In this document: positions 5,424 through 6,230 of the stretch, in pieces
How positions within the stretch are numbered: position 1 is the first letter of the stretch
How the letters are laid out: each line of letters opens with the position of its first letter
DNA from: Nocardioidaceae bacterium
GTDB lineage: Bacteria > Actinomycetota > Actinomycetes > Propionibacteriales > Nocardioidaceae
Direction of reading: 5' to 3'
DNA: 6,230 nt
NCBI GenBank assembly: GCA_013696365.1
Contig: JACCYS010000150.1
Span: 1-6,230, forward strand
Translations under genes and position numbers: made by a program
Notes under the pieces: generated by a model
Database searches by the model: none
Seen by the model: the letters and a program-made list of their open reading frames with translations, nothing else
What the model was told of the DNA's origin: nothing

Positions 5424-6230
5424 GCAGCACCCCCCTGGTGCTGCCCGGCGACAGCGCCGCCGACGCAGAACGTCAGCGCGGCCTGACCCGGATGCGCGCG
5501 GTTGCGCTGGCCCTGCTTGCGCTGGCGGCGGTGATCTACGTGCTCACCCTCGACCGCGCTGGCTTCTGGGGATACGTGCATGCCGCTTCCGAGGCGGCGA
5601 TGGTCGGTGCGATCGCGGACTGGTTCGCCGTGACGGCGTTGTTCCGCCACCCGCTCGGGTTGCCGATCCCGCACACCGCGCTCGTGCAGACCCGCAAGGA
5701 CGCGCTGGGCAGGAGCCTGCAGGACTTCGTCACCGAGAACTTCCTGGCCGAGGATGTCGTGCGCGCGCGGGTGCAGCGCGCCGAGATCAGCCTGCGTGCC
5801 GGTCGCTGGCTCGCCGAGCCCCAGCACAGCGAGCGGGTCGTGGCCGAGGCCAGCACGATGTTGCGGCACGGCTTGACCCGGCTGCGCGACGAGGATGTGG
5901 CGAGCCTGGTGACGGGCGAGCTACTGCCGCGGCTGGCCGACGAGCCGCTCAGCGAGGTCACCGGCCGGCTGCTGCAGGAGGTCGTCGGCGAGGGGGCCCA
6001 CCACGGCCTCGTCGACCTCGCCCTGGTCGAGCTGCACCGGTGGCTGGTCGCCAACGCCGACACCGTCGCTGAGGTGGTGGGGGAGCGGGCCCCGTGGTGG
6101 ACGCCGATCTGGCTGGACGAGCGGGTCGCGCGGCGGCTGCACGTCGAGGCCGTCGCGTGGGTGGCCGACATCCGAGACGACACGTTGCACCCGGCCCGGC
6201 ACGCATTCGACACCCTGCTCGCCGACCTGG
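5420..6230 (+). CDS. DUF445 family membrane protein (YjiN-like), N-terminal part, cut by window end
   Basis: GTG 5420 overlaps the acetyltransferase stop (GTGA). The frame then stays open to the window edge, giving 270 residues of a family usually about 400-430 long. After a polar N-terminus comes one membrane segment (about 27-46, RAVALALLALAAVIYVLTL). The family hallmark follows: ASEAAMVGAIADWFAVTALF and RHPLGLPIPHTALVQTRKDA (56-95). The rest is helical and charged (QDFVTENFLAEDVV, LLPRLADEPLSEVTGRLLQE), resembling an extended region on one side of the membrane. The molecular function of DUF445 proteins is not established. The overlap with the acetyltransferase suggests joint expression from the 4898-4907 promoter, though not a shared pathway. 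Confidence 0.9.
   Translation, partial: MSSTPLVLPGDSAADAERQRGLTRMRAVALALLALAAVIYVLTLDRAGFWGYVHAASEAAMVGAIADWFAVTALFRHPLGLPIPHTALVQTRKDALGRSLQDFVTENFLAEDVVRARVQRAEISLRAGRWLAEPQHSERVVAEASTMLRHGLTRLRDEDVASLVTGELLPRLADEPLSEVTGRLLQEVVGEGAHHGLVDLALVELHRWLVANADTVAEVVGERAPWWTPIWLDERVARRLHVEAVAWVADIRDDTLHPARHAFDTLLADL

Noticed and set aside
5180..5869. A 229-codon open frame antisense to the acetyltransferase and DUF445 genes
   Set aside because: It spans two unrelated real genes on the other strand and contains no recognisable fold or motif.
1..6230. Mobile element, prophage or genomic-island boundary as the cause of the damage
   Set aside because: I found no transposase or integrase text, no terminal inverted repeats, no target-site duplications, no tRNA gene and no obvious change in base composition at the breaks.

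Overview
The window is a stretch of a high-GC bacterial chromosome, most likely an actinobacterium (Actinomycetota). This rests on the strong G/C bias at third codon positions, the type of LexA (SOS) box seen, several starts that look leaderless, and the protein families present. I cannot name a genus from sequence alone.

Left part (1-2251). A truncated-by-window LD-carboxypeptidase (S66) tail is followed by a run of broken genes. These are the last ~30 codons of a GNAT acetyltransferase, then the 5-oxoprolinase genes pxpA, pxpB and pxpC on the + strand, and a ribokinase (rbsK) on the - strand that meets pxpC tail to tail. Each carries frame changes, internal deletions or both. pxpA is fused out of frame to the second half of pxpB. 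pxpB lacks about ten codons. pxpC has lost its middle and its end. The ribokinase has lost the segment with its catalytic GAGD motif.

Middle (2223-4189, - strand). An intact VOC (glyoxalase-fold) protein sits between the broken ribokinase and a 5'-truncated, frameshifted APC amino acid permease. Next is an intact AlkB dioxygenase (alkylation repair), with a near-perfect LexA box and a plausible leaderless promoter just upstream.

Right part (4223-6230). A HAD phosphatase (- strand) and a phosphinothricin-type acetyltransferase (+ strand) diverge from a 22-bp gap. A perfect 10-bp palindrome in that gap can supply a -10 element in each direction, each six bases from its ATG. The acetyltransferase overlaps by four bases with a DUF445 membrane protein that runs off the window.

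Functionally, 5-oxoproline recycling, ribose phosphorylation and one amino acid permease look lost or mis-sequenced. Alkylation repair under SOS control, the HAD hydrolase, the acetyltransferase and the DUF445 protein look functional. I see no mobile element, CRISPR array, tRNA or rRNA. The main open question is whether the damage between about 319 and 3552 is real gene decay or an assembly error. I do not see a clearly new biological system. The regulatory layout around alkB and the HAD/acetyltransferase divergence is the best-supported unusual feature.
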